In this document: piece after piece, positions 8,224 through 14,705 of the stretch
Layout: every line of letters starts with the position of its first letter
Position numbering within the stretch: position 1 is the first letter of the stretch
DNA from: Thermus brockianus
GTDB lineage: Bacteria; Deinococcota; Deinococci; Deinococcales; Thermaceae
Assembly (NCBI RefSeq): GCF_021462505.1
Contig: NZ_JAKEDV010000002.1
Coordinates: 1 to 33,350, forward strand
Length of the DNA: 33,350 nt
Direction: 5' to 3'
The notes under the pieces: model-generated
Seen by the model: only the letters and a program-made list of their open reading frames with translations
Told to the model about the DNA's origin: nothing
Databases searched by the model: none
Program-made: the position numbers and the translations under genes

Positions 8224-8229
8224 TATAGT
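8224..8229 (+). promoter_or_regulatory. -10 box TATAGT for leaderless DUF4395 gene
   Basis: TATAGT is followed by GAAGGCC (7 nt) and ATG at 8237. The expected -35 position (about 8201-8206) lies inside the left arm of the palindrome. Confidence 0.6.
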
Positions 8230-8236
8230 GAAGGCC

Positions 8237-8641
8237 ATGAAGACGGACCGGAACCAGCTCCGCTTCAACCAGGCCCTCTTGGTCCTCCTTCTGCCCCTGG
8301 CGGCCCTTATGGACCTCCCCTGGCTGGTGTACGCCCTCTTCCTCCTCATGGCGAGCCAGCACACCCCGTTTGACCTGATGGTGGCCCTCAAGCGGCTCCT
8401 TCGGGTGCCGCCCCAGCCCGTGGAGGAGGACCCGAGGCCCCACCGGTTCGCCCGCACCCTGGGAGCGGTCTTCCTGGGCCTGGCCTCCCTTTTCCTCCTC
8501 CTGGGCCTGAAGGGGGTGGGCTACGCCTTGGCCCTTTTGGTGGCCCTCTTGGCCTTCATCAACCTGGCCTTTGGCTTTTGCCTGGGCTGCTTCCTCTACC
8601 TCCACCTCCGCTACGCCCGGGCCCTTTTCACCGGGAAATAA
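8237..8641 (+). CDS. DUF4395 domain-containing membrane protein
   Basis: A 134-residue integral membrane protein. It begins MKTDRNQLRFNQALL, typical of DUF4395 (which often starts VDxNxLRFNQ). There are two hydrophobic helices at about residues 10-42 and two at about 72-125, the last containing a FCLGC cysteine pair. The function of the family is unknown; a thiol-related role is sometimes suspected from the conserved cysteines. The frame is open from 8189, but the ATG at 8237 fits both the family start and the TATAGT -10 box 7 nt before it. The preceding perfect palindrome suggests dedicated repression. The 3' end overlaps convergent ribH by 14 nt. Confidence 0.78.
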   Translation: MKTDRNQLRFNQALLVLLLPLAALMDLPWLVYALFLLMASQHTPFDLMVALKRLLRVPPQPVEEDPRPHRFARTLGAVFLGLASLFLLLGLKGVGYALALLVALLAFINLAFGFCLGCFLYLHLRYARALFTGK

Positions 8642-9101
8642 CCTCCAGGAGGCGCACCATCTCAATGGCGGTGAAAACCGCCTCGGCGCCCTTGTTTCCC
8701 GCCTTGCCCCCGGCGCGCTCCTGGGCCTCCTCGGGGGTGTTGGTGGTGAGGACGCCGAAGACGATGGGCTTTTCCGTTTGGAGCATGGCCTGCATGAGGC
8801 CGCTTGCCGCCTGGGCGGCCACGTACTCAAAGTGGGGGGTTTCCCCCCGCACCACGGCCCCTAAGGCCACCACGGCGTCCACGTCGGGGCGCTGGGCCAG
8901 GCGTTTGGCCACCAGGGGAAGCTCAAAGGAGCCGGGCACCCAGGCCACCAGGACCTCCGCCGGGTCGCCCCCGAGCCGGGCGTAGGCCTCGAGGGCCCCC
9001 TCCAAGAGGAGCTTGGTCACCCGCTCGTTGAAGCGGCCCACGGCGATGGCGAGCCGCACGCCTTTGGCGGTGAGGATGGGGGAGAGGGTCTTGGGCTTCA
9101 T
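8628..9101 (-). CDS. ribH: 6,7-dimethyl-8-ribityllumazine synthase
   Basis: RibH condenses 5-amino-6-ribitylamino-uracil with dihydroxybutanone phosphate to form lumazine, the penultimate step of riboflavin synthesis, usually as a 60-mer or pentamer. The 157 residues match the family. Motifs are AVGRFNERV (ribityl-side binding, F23), VPGSFELP (57-62 region), ALGAVVRGETPHFEYVA with catalytic H90, and NKGAEAV near the C-terminus. The other rib genes are not in the window. The ATG follows a TATATT box by 6 nt with no Shine-Dalgarno, so it is leaderless, and there is no space for an FMN riboswitch. It overlaps the DUF4395 3' end by 14 nt. Confidence 0.97.
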   Translation of the reverse strand: MKPKTLSPILTAKGVRLAIAVGRFNERVTKLLLEGALEAYARLGGDPAEVLVAWVPGSFELPLVAKRLAQRPDVDAVVALGAVVRGETPHFEYVAAQAASGLMQAMLQTEKPIVFGVLTTNTPEEAQERAGGKAGNKGAEAVFTAIEMVRLLEVISR

Positions 9102-9107
9102 GGCCTA

Positions 9108-9113
9108 AATATA
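9108..9113 (-). promoter_or_regulatory. -10 box TATATT for leaderless ribH
   Basis: TATATT on the minus strand is followed by TAGGCC (6 nt) and the ribH ATG. It overlaps the fluC -10 box (9110-9115) on the other strand by 4 bp. Confidence 0.65.
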
Positions 9114-9115
9114 CT
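9110..9115 (+). promoter_or_regulatory. -10 box TATACT for leaderless fluC
   Basis: TATACT is followed by TTCCGC (6 nt) and the fluC ATG at 9122. The whole ribH-fluC intergenic region is only 20 bp, so both -35 regions must lie inside the neighbouring coding sequence. Confidence 0.65.
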
Positions 9116-9121
9116 TTCCGC

Positions 9122-9493
9122 ATGGAGCGCTACCTCCTGGTGGCTTTGGGCGGGGCCTTGGGCTCGGCCTTGCGCTACGGGCTTGGGGCCTACGTCCAAG
9201 GGCTTTTGGGCCCGGGCTTTCCCTATAGCACCCTGTTCGTGAACGCCCTGGGGAGCTTCCTCATCGGGGCGGTCTTGCGGCTTTCCCTGGAAGGGGCCCT
9301 TTCCCCCGAGGCGCGGCTTTTCCTGGCGGTGGGGGTCCTGGGCGGGTTCACCACCTTCTCCACCCTTAGCTACGAGACCCTGGCCCTGTTGCAGGACGGG
9401 GAGGTGGGGCAGGCCTTGGCCTACGTGGGCCTAAGCTTGGGCCTGGGGCTTTTGCTGGTGTACGTGGGCTACCGCCTAGCGGGGCTTCTCTAG
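9122..9493 (+). CDS. fluC: Fluoride efflux channel FluC (CrcB)
   Basis: FluC is a dual-topology dimeric fluoride channel of the inner membrane that protects against cytoplasmic fluoride. The 123-residue protein has four hydrophobic helices. The pore asparagine sits in LFVNALGSFLIG (N41), and GGFTTFSTLS (74-83) supplies the phenylalanine and hydroxyl side chains lining the pore and the central sodium site. GGALGSALRYGLG is the usual first-helix motif. The ATG follows TATACT by 6 nt, so the transcript is leaderless and has no room for the crcB fluoride riboswitch. Its TAG stop shares the palindrome CTAG with the stop of convergent aroQ. Confidence 0.95.
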   Translation: MERYLLVALGGALGSALRYGLGAYVQGLLGPGFPYSTLFVNALGSFLIGAVLRLSLEGALSPEARLFLAVGVLGGFTTFSTLSYETLALLQDGEVGQALAYVGLSLGLGLLLVYVGYRLAGLL

Positions 9494-9927
9494 CCCACCT
9501 CCAGGACCTCGGCCAGGTAGGTGAGGGCGAGCTTGTAGGAAAGGGGTCCAAAGCCGGAGATGATTCCCCGGCAGGCCCCGGCGGTCACGGAGTGCTGGCG
9601 GAAGGGCTCCCGGGCGTGGAGGTTCGTCAGGTGGACCTCCACCACGGGGAGGGGCTGGGCCCGGATAGCGTCCAGGAGGGCGTAGGAGTAGTGGGTGAGG
9701 GCCCCGGGGTTGAGGACGATGGCCAAAAACCCCTCCCGGTGGGCCTGCTGCACCCATTCAATGAGCTGCCCCTCGTAGTTGCTCTGGCGGAAGGCCACCC
9801 CGAGGCCGAGCTCCGCGCCCCAGGCCTCGCACAGGGCCTCCAGTTCCTCTAACGTGGTGCGGCCGTACACCTCGGGCTCCCGCGTTCCCAACAGGTTCAG
9901 GTTAGGACCGTTTAGGATCAGGACCAT
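9490..9927 (-). CDS. aroQ: Type II 3-dehydroquinate dehydratase
   Basis: AroQ performs the reversible anti-elimination of water from 3-dehydroquinate in the shikimate pathway, as a dodecamer. The 145 residues show the full family pattern: ILNGPNLNLLGTREPEVYG with catalytic Tyr21 and Arg16, SNYEGQLIEWVQ, NPGALTHYSYALLDA with Asn73, VEVHLTNLHAREPFR with His99, and HSVTAGACRGIISGFG. No other aro gene is adjacent. Unlike its neighbours it has a good Shine-Dalgarno (AAAGGAG, 9933-9939), and a TATGCT -10 box lies just upstream of it. Its last 4 bp overlap convergent fluC. Confidence 0.97.
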   Translation of the reverse strand: MVLILNGPNLNLLGTREPEVYGRTTLEELEALCEAWGAELGLGVAFRQSNYEGQLIEWVQQAHREGFLAIVLNPGALTHYSYALLDAIRAQPLPVVEVHLTNLHAREPFRQHSVTAGACRGIISGFGPLSYKLALTYLAEVLEVG

Positions 9928-9944
9928 AGGGGCTCCTTTCCCCC

Positions 9945-9951
9945 TAGCATA
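9945..9951. promoter_or_regulatory. Overlapping divergent -10 boxes: TAGCAT (+, M23 peptidase) and TATGCT (-, aroQ)
   Basis: On the plus strand TAGCAT (9945-9950) is followed by AAGGGC (6 nt) and the ATG at 9957, a leaderless arrangement. On the minus strand TATGCT (9951-9946) would start an aroQ transcript close to 9939, giving a very short leader that begins at the Shine-Dalgarno. The two boxes overlap by 5 bp in a 29-bp intergenic region. Confidence 0.5.
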
Positions 9952-9956
9952 AGGGC

Positions 9957-10925
9957 ATGCCCCGCTTTCTTCCCCTGGCCTTTTTCGTCCTCCTGGCCAT
10001 GGCCCAGGTGCACACCGTGGCCCCCGGGGAAACCCTTTACGGCATCGCCCGGCGCTACGGGGTGCGGGTGGAGGACCTTGCCCGTTGGAACGGCCTTTCC
10101 GACCCCAACCGCATCCGGGCTGGCCAGGTCCTGTGGGTGGGGCTTTGGGAGGTTCCCTTGCCCCGGGGGCGGCTTTGGGCTTCCTTCCCGGTCCAGGGGC
10201 GGGCCTTTGGCCTGCGGGTGGAGGGGTATGGGGCGGGGGAGGTGGCTTTCCTTGGGGTCCGCTACCCCTTGGCGCCGGGAAAGGGCGGGCTTTGGGGCCT
10301 CCTGGCGGTGGGGGCCTTGGTGGAGCCGGGGGAGTACCCCTTGCGCCTCTTCCTGGATGGGGAGGAAAAAGAGGTTTCCCTCAAGGTGGCCCCGGGGGGC
10401 TATGGGCAGGAGGCCTTGGCCCTCACCCCTGGCCTCGAGGCCCTCCTCAAGGACCCCGGCGTGAAGGCGGAACGGGAGCGGGTGGTGGCCGCCTGCCCCA
10501 AGGAGGGACCCCTCGCTTTCGCCCAGGCCTTCCGCCCTCCCTTGGAAGGCGGCCGGATCACAAGCCCTTTCGGCACCCGCAGGCGGTATGGGCACCTCTT
10601 CGCCTCCTACCACGAGGGCTTGGACTTCGCCGCTCCCCTGGGTACGCCGGTGCGGGCGGTGGCCGAGGGGGTGGTGGTCCTTTCGGAAAGGCTAAAGGTG
10701 CGGGGCGAGGCGGTGGTCCTGGCCCACGGGATGGGGCTTTGCACCGGGTACTGGCACCTTAAAGAGCGCCGGGTGCGGGTGGGAGAGCGGGTGAAGGCCG
10801 GGGAGGTATTGGGGCTTTTGGGGAGCACGGGGCTTTCCACGGGGCCCCACCTGCACCTGGAGGTGCGCCTCCAGGGGGTGCCCGTGGACCCCGCCCCCTT
10901 TTTCCATGGGCTTCCCCTACCCTAG
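9957..10925 (+). CDS. LysM-domain M23 family metallopeptidase (secreted murein hydrolase)
   Basis: A 322-residue exported protein. A short signal peptide ([17 protein letters not shown]) is followed directly by a LysM domain (about 18-61: [18 protein letters not shown] ... [11 protein letters not shown]) that binds peptidoglycan. A beta-rich middle segment of unknown role follows. The C-terminal lysostaphin-like M23 domain has zinc ligands H219 and D223 ([10 protein letters not shown]) and the HxH pair H298/H300 (GPHLHLEV). It probably cleaves cross-link peptides during wall growth or division. The start follows TAGCAT by 6 nt without a Shine-Dalgarno. The 3' end overlaps the convergent methyltransferase gene by 9 nt. 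Confidence 0.92.
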   Translation: MPRFLPLAFFVLLAMAQVHTVAPGETLYGIARRYGVRVEDLARWNGLSDPNRIRAGQVLWVGLWEVPLPRGRLWASFPVQGRAFGLRVEGYGAGEVAFLGVRYPLAPGKGGLWGLLAVGALVEPGEYPLRLFLDGEEKEVSLKVAPGGYGQEALALTPGLEALLKDPGVKAERERVVAACPKEGPLAFAQAFRPPLEGGRITSPFGTRRRYGHLFASYHEGLDFAAPLGTPVRAVAEGVVVLSERLKVRGEAVVLAHGMGLCTGYWHLKERRVRVGERVKAGEVLGLLGSTGLSTGPHLHLEVRLQGVPVDPAPFFHGLPLP

Positions 10926-12137
10926 CCGGAGAAGGGAGAGGACCTCCACGTGGTGGGTGAAGGGGAAGAAATCGTAAGGCCGCACGAAGCTCAAGCGGTA
11001 GCCTCCCCGCACCAACTCCCCCACGTCCCGGGCCCAGGTGGCGGGGTCGCAGGCGATGTAGAGGACCTCTTCGGGACGGCTTTCCAGAAGGTAGGCCCGC
11101 ACCTCGGGGGCGAGCCCGGCCCGGGGCGGGTCCACCGCCACCAGGTCAAACCGCCCAAACCGAGGGGCTTCCCGGACATCCCCCCGGTGGAAGCGGAGGT
11201 TTTCCACCCCAAGCCGCTTCCGGTCCGCCTCGCCCCGGCGCACCGCCTCCTTGCTCACCTCCACCGCCACCACCTCCCGGTAGCGGGGGGCGAGGAGGAG
11301 GGAGAGGAGGCCGCTTCCCGCGTAGAGCTCCAAGGCCCTTTCCCCCCCGGAAACGAGCCCGGTTGCCTCGGCGAAGAGCTCCCCGGCCGCCAAGGGGTTC
11401 ACCTGGCTGAAGCTTTCCACGCTCACCGTGGCGGTGAGGGGGCCAAAGCGCTCTAGGAGGGTTCTCTCCCCATAGAGGGGCGTTACCCGGCCGCGGAAGC
11501 GCCCCTTGGGGGAGGGCTCCGCCCAGACCACCCCGGCGAAGCCCTCCTTCACCAGGGCCTTGGCGGGGCGCTTTAGGGCCTCGAGGCTCCCCCCGACGAG
11601 GCCGAGGAGGACCTTTCCTGTCAGGAGGCTTCCCCTAAGGGCCACCTCCTCCACGGGAAGGGGCCAGGTCCTTAAGAGGGCGAAGGCGGAGGCCAGGGGC
11701 TCGGCCAAGAGGGGGTCCTCCTCCAGGGGGTAGAGGGCGTGGCTTTCGGGAAGGCGGTAGGCGAGGCCCCCCAAGGGGTAGCGGGCGTACTGGGCGGCGG
11801 TGCGGTAGCCCAGGGGCCTGGGCGAAGGACGAATGGGAAGGAGAGGGGCTTCCAGTTTGGCGATGCGCGCTAGGGCGTCTCCTACCAGGGCTTCCTTGAG
11901 GGGGAGTTGGGCCTCGTAGGCCAAGGGAAGGTCGGCGGAGGGGGGGAGGGGGTGTGGGTAACGCTCTGGATGGGGTTCTAAGAGCTCCACTTCTTCCAGG
12001 AAGAGGGCTCCCTTGCGCCGCACGGGTATCCCCCGCACCACCTCCCCCGGCAGGGCCCCCTTGACCAGGATGGCTCCTTCCTCCGTGCGGGCGAGGCCGT
12101 AGCCTCCCGGAACGAGCTTTTCTATGCGTACCTGCAT
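10917..12137 (-). CDS. TrmA/RlmD-family RNA (uracil-5-)-methyltransferase lacking Fe-S cysteines
   Basis: A 406-residue SAM-dependent RNA m5U methyltransferase of the RumA/RlmD/TrmA type, most likely acting on 23S rRNA. The N-terminus is a TRAM domain ([15 protein letters not shown]). The C-terminal Rossmann domain has [21 protein letters not shown] (SAM loop), [11 protein letters not shown], nucleophile C363 in [12 protein letters not shown], and general base E398 in [10 protein letters not shown]363 is the only cysteine, so the [4Fe-4S] cluster of E. coli RlmD is absent; at its usual place the sequence reads [19 protein letters not shown]. The exact uridine target cannot be assigned. TATGGT lies 6 nt before the ATG, so it is leaderless, divergent from the response-regulator gene. 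Confidence 0.9.
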   Translation of the reverse strand: MQVRIEKLVPGGYGLARTEEGAILVKGALPGEVVRGIPVRRKGALFLEEVELLEPHPERYPHPLPPSADLPLAYEAQLPLKEALVGDALARIAKLEAPLLPIRPSPRPLGYRTAAQYARYPLGGLAYRLPESHALYPLEEDPLLAEPLASAFALLRTWPLPVEEVALRGSLLTGKVLLGLVGGSLEALKRPAKALVKEGFAGVVWAEPSPKGRFRGRVTPLYGERTLLERFGPLTATVSVESFSQVNPLAAGELFAEATGLVSGGERALELYAGSGLLSLLLAPRYREVVAVEVSKEAVRRGEADRKRLGVENLRFHRGDVREAPRFGRFDLVAVDPPRAGLAPEVRAYLLESRPEEVLYIACDPATWARDVGELVRGGYRLSFVRPYDFFPFTHHVEVLSLLRLG

Positions 12138-12143
12138 CCCCTT

Positions 12144-12149
12144 ACCATA
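12144..12149 (-). promoter_or_regulatory. -10 box TATGGT for leaderless RNA methyltransferase gene
   Basis: TATGGT on the minus strand is followed by AAGGGG (6 nt) and the ATG at 12137. Confidence 0.6.
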
Positions 12150-12166
12150 CCAGAGGGCCCAGGGGC

Positions 12167-12172
12167 TAAGAT
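12167..12172 (+). promoter_or_regulatory. -10 box TAAGAT for leaderless response regulator gene
   Basis: TAAGAT is followed by GGAGGG (6 nt) and the GTG at 12179. GGAGGG abuts the start codon too closely to act as a normal Shine-Dalgarno, which supports a leaderless start. Confidence 0.5.
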
Positions 12173-12178
12173 GGAGGG

Positions 12179-12832
12179 GTGATCCGGGTACTGCTAGCGG
12201 ACGACCATGCCCTCTTCCGCCAAGGGCTAAAGAGCCTCTTGGAGGCGGAAGGGGATTTCCGGGTGGTGGGGGAGGCCAAGGACGGGTGGGAGGCCATGCG
12301 GCACGCCCTCGAGGCCAAGCCGGACGTGATCCTCATGGACATCCAGATGCCGGGCCTGGACGGGGTGCAGGCCACCCAGGCCATCCTCAAGGAGTGGCCC
12401 GAGGCCAAGGTCATCATGCTCACCATGTACCGCCAGGACGCCTACGTGTTTGAGGCGGTGAAGGCGGGGGCCCGGGGCTACCTCCTGAAGGACACGGATG
12501 CGCAGGAGCTCATCGGGGCCATCCGCCGGGTGCACGCCGGCGAGGTGCTTTTGGATGCGGAGCTCGCCGGGCGCATCATCCAGGACTTCCGGGCCAAGAA
12601 GGAGGCCCAGGCCCCCTTGCACGCCGAGCTTTCCGAGCGGGAGGTGCAGATCCTCAAGTTGGTGGCCCAGGGCTACACCAACCTGGAGATCGCCGCCGAG
12701 CTCGGCCTTTCCGAGAAGACGGTGCGCAACCGCCTTTCCGAGATCTTCCAGAAGCTCCACCTCAACAACCGCACCCAGGCGGCCCTTTACGCCATCCGCG
12801 AGGGGCTTGCCCAACCCGAGCCGGAAGAGTAG
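12179..12832 (+). CDS. NarL/FixJ-family response regulator transcription factor
   Basis: A 217-residue two-component response regulator. The receiver domain (1-120) has acidic residues D8 and D9, phospho-acceptor D54 ([13 protein letters not shown]), T82 and K104 (YLLKDTDA). The LuxR-type HTH (150-210) reads [28 protein letters not shown] then [15 protein letters not shown]; the run is split here only for display. It should bind DNA as a phosphorylated dimer. No sensor kinase is encoded in the window, so it is an orphan here and its signal is unknown. It starts with GTG 6 nt after a TAAGAT box. Its TAG stop overlaps the GTG of the M20 gene by one base, indicating co-translation. Confidence 0.95.
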   Translation: MIRVLLADDHALFRQGLKSLLEAEGDFRVVGEAKDGWEAMRHALEAKPDVILMDIQMPGLDGVQATQAILKEWPEAKVIMLTMYRQDAYVFEAVKAGARGYLLKDTDAQELIGAIRRVHAGEVLLDAELAGRIIQDFRAKKEAQAPLHAELSEREVQILKLVAQGYTNLEIAAELGLSEKTVRNRLSEIFQKLHLNNRTQAALYAIREGLAQPEPEE

Positions 12833-13818
12833 TGGACCCGGTGCGCCACCTCCTGGAGCTTGCCCCCTTGGCGGGGGAAGAGGCGCGGGGGGGCTATGTG
12901 GCCCGCCACCTCCCCGGGGCGCAAAGGGACGGGGTGGGGAACGTGTGGGCGGGGGAGGGGAGGATCCTCCTCCTCGCCCACCTGGACACCGTCTTGCCCC
13001 CTGCCTCTCCCAGGTGGGTGGGGGAGCGGCTTTATGGGCCTGGGGTGGGGGATAACTCGGCGGGGGTGGCCGTCCTCCTCTCCCTACCCCCCTTGCCCGG
13101 GGTGGTGCGGGGCTTCACCGTGGGGGAGGAAGGGCTTGGGAACCTCAAGGGGGCCCGTGCCCTGGTGGCGGCCCTGGAGCCCCAGGTGGTGGTGGCGGTG
13201 GACGGCTACCTGCCCGGGGTGGTGGACCGCGCCCTGGGCTCGGTGCGCCTAAGGCTCCGGTTTTCCGGCCCCGGGGGCCACGCCTGGGGGGACCGGGGGA
13301 GCCCCAACCCTGTCTTCGCCCTGGCGGAGGCCTTGGCGGGGCTTCCTCCTTTGGTGGCGGGCCTCGAGGCCAGCATAAACGCCAGCGGCCTCAAGGGAGG
13401 TGAGGCGGTGAACGCCATCCCCGAGGAGGCGGAGGCCCTTTTGGAGGTGCGCTCCCCCGACCCCCTTCTCCTGGAAGACCGGGTGCGGGCGGTCTTGGAC
13501 CTGGTGGCGGACGTGGCCAGGCGCCACCGGGTGGCGCTTTCCTGGGAGGAGCTCGGCCGTAGGCCTGCGGGAACCACCGCCACGCCCGGGCTTCTCCGGG
13601 CGGCCGAGGCGGCTTTGGCCGCCGTTGGGGAAAAGCCCCTTTTCCAGCCCGGTTCCACCGACGCCAGCGCCGCCATTGAACGGGGTATCCCCGCCCTGGC
13701 CCTGGGGGTTTACCGGGGAGGAGGGGCGCACACGCAGGAGGAGTGGGTCCTCCCCCAAAGCCTCTGGGAGGGGCGCACGGCGCTTCTCGCCTTTCTTGAG
13801 CGGCTTGGCGTAGGATAG
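12832..13818 (+). CDS. M20 family zinc metallopeptidase / deacylase
   Basis: A 328-residue M20-type amidohydrolase. Metal ligands and catalytic residues are visible: H50 and D52 in LLAHLDTV, D74 in GVGDNSAG, the E99-E100 pair in TVGEEGLGN, D123-region VVAVDGY, and a C-terminal histidine in AHTQEEW. A dimerisation domain spans about 130-235 (RLRFSGPGGHAWGDRG). Such enzymes trim acyl or aminoacyl groups from amino acids or small peptides. The closest broad types are peptidase T-like and LysK-like hydrolases; the substrate cannot be assigned. It is short for the family (usually 350-400). It overlaps the regulator stop by one base, and its own last codons contain the -10 box of the next gene. Confidence 0.87.
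   Translation: MDPVRHLLELAPLAGEEARGGYVARHLPGAQRDGVGNVWAGEGRILLLAHLDTVLPPASPRWVGERLYGPGVGDNSAGVAVLLSLPPLPGVVRGFTVGEEGLGNLKGARALVAALEPQVVVAVDGYLPGVVDRALGSVRLRLRFSGPGGHAWGDRGSPNPVFALAEALAGLPPLVAGLEASINASGLKGGEAVNAIPEEAEALLEVRSPDPLLLEDRVRAVLDLVADVARRHRVALSWEELGRRPAGTTATPGLLRAAEAALAAVGEKPLFQPGSTDASAAIERGIPALALGVYRGGGAHTQEEWVLPQSLWEGRTALLAFLERLGVG
13811..13816 (+). promoter_or_regulatory. -10 box TAGGAT for DUF2229 gene, overlapping the M20 stop
   Basis: The last M20 codons GTA GGA TAG contain TAGGAT, followed by AGGGCGT (7 nt) and the ATG at 13824. The same 12-mer GTAGGATAGGGC occurs at the gatB-purM junction. Confidence 0.55.
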
Positions 13819-13823
13819 GGCGT

Positions 13824-14657
13824 ATGCGCGTGGGCGTCCTCAAAGGCTTCCTCTCCCGGCGGTACCTGGGCTTCTGGGAGGCGTACTTGGAGGCGCTGGG
13901 GGTGGAGGTGGTGCGGGCCGAGGTGGAGCCCGACCTCCGCCAGCCCTACTGCCTCCCGGTCCAGGGGCTTCTCGCCCAGGTGGAGGCCCTGAAGGCCCAG
14001 GGGGTGGACTACCTCCTCCTCCCCGACCTCCAGGGTGGGGTGGAGTCGGAGAAGGGCGGGGGGCAGTGTCCCTGGCTTCTGGACCTCGAGGCCACCCTCC
14101 TCCGCTACTTTCCCGGGCTTCCCCCGGTGCTCAAGGTGCCGGCGGAGCTTTCGGGAAGGGTCTTGGGGCGGGCGGGGGAGGTGGGGCAGATCCTCACGCA
14201 AAACCCCATGCTGGTGGGCCGGGCCCTGGACCGGGTCAAAAGCCTCCTCAAGCCTCCTCCTCCCCTCAAGTCCCCCCCGGGGAGCGTGGGGGTGGTGGCC
14301 CAGCCCTACCTCCTGGAGGACGAGGCCTTCCGGGAGACGGTGGAGGCGGCCCTGCGCAAGGTGGACCTCCTTCCCTTCTTCCCCGACCTGCCCCCGGAAA
14401 AGCTTCGGGAAGAGGGCGATAAGCTCCTTCCCATGGACCTGCCCACGGACAAGGAGCTTTTGGGCATGGTCCACTACCTCCACCGCCTGGGTCGGGTGAA
14501 GGGCCTTCTCCTGGTGGTTTCCTACGCCTGTCCCCCCATCCCGGGCCTCCTCAGGCGGGCGGCCCGGAGGCTCGCCAAGCCCCACCGCCTCCTCACCCTG
14601 GGGGAGGACTGGACGGAAAGCCTAAAGGCCCTCAAGGCGGAGATGGCGGCTCTATAG
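13824..14657 (+). CDS. DUF2229-like protein (acyl-CoA dehydratase activase-related)
   Basis: A 277-residue protein resembling the DUF2229/COG3580 region found with 2-hydroxyacyl-CoA dehydratase activases. It begins MRVGVLKGFLSRRYLGFWEAYLEALG, in the family pattern of a beta strand followed by a 'Y..FW..yfe.LG' helix; this text is broken by description and not a full motif. Family cysteines appear as C43 (QPYCLPVQG), C82 (GQCPW) and one in SYACPPIPG near the C-terminus, plausible Fe-S ligands. The ASKHA ATPase domain and dehydratase subunits that accompany full-length relatives are missing here, so the function is unknown. It lies 5 nt after the M20 gene. Confidence 0.65.
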   Translation: MRVGVLKGFLSRRYLGFWEAYLEALGVEVVRAEVEPDLRQPYCLPVQGLLAQVEALKAQGVDYLLLPDLQGGVESEKGGGQCPWLLDLEATLLRYFPGLPPVLKVPAELSGRVLGRAGEVGQILTQNPMLVGRALDRVKSLLKPPPPLKSPPGSVGVVAQPYLLEDEAFRETVEAALRKVDLLPFFPDLPPEKLREEGDKLLPMDLPTDKELLGMVHYLHRLGRVKGLLLVVSYACPPIPGLLRRAARRLAKPHRLLTLGEDWTESLKALKAEMAAL

Positions 14658-14692
14658 GGGCCCCACCGCACAAAGGAGCGGGGCTTTTGCGG

Positions 14693-14698
14693 TAGACT
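14693..14698 (+). promoter_or_regulatory. -10 box TAGACT for leaderless tmrB-like gene
   Basis: TAGACT is followed by CAAGGGC (7 nt) and the ATG at 14706. The 48-nt gap before it also holds the palindrome GGGGCCCC just after the DUF2229 stop and an imperfect CCGCACAAAG / CTTTTGCGG repeat, which could act as a weak attenuator. Confidence 0.5.
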
Positions 14699-14705
14699 CA
14701 AGGGC

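Noticed and set aside
9102..9121. Fluoride riboswitch before fluC or FMN riboswitch before ribH
   Set aside because: Both genes are preceded by only 20 bp in total and appear leaderless, so there is no RNA leader to hold either riboswitch.
14657..14692. Intrinsic terminator between the DUF2229 gene and tmrB
   Set aside because: GGGGCCCC and the imperfect CCGCACAAAG/CTTTTGCGG repeat do not form a clean stem followed by T residues; noted only under the tmrB -10 entry.
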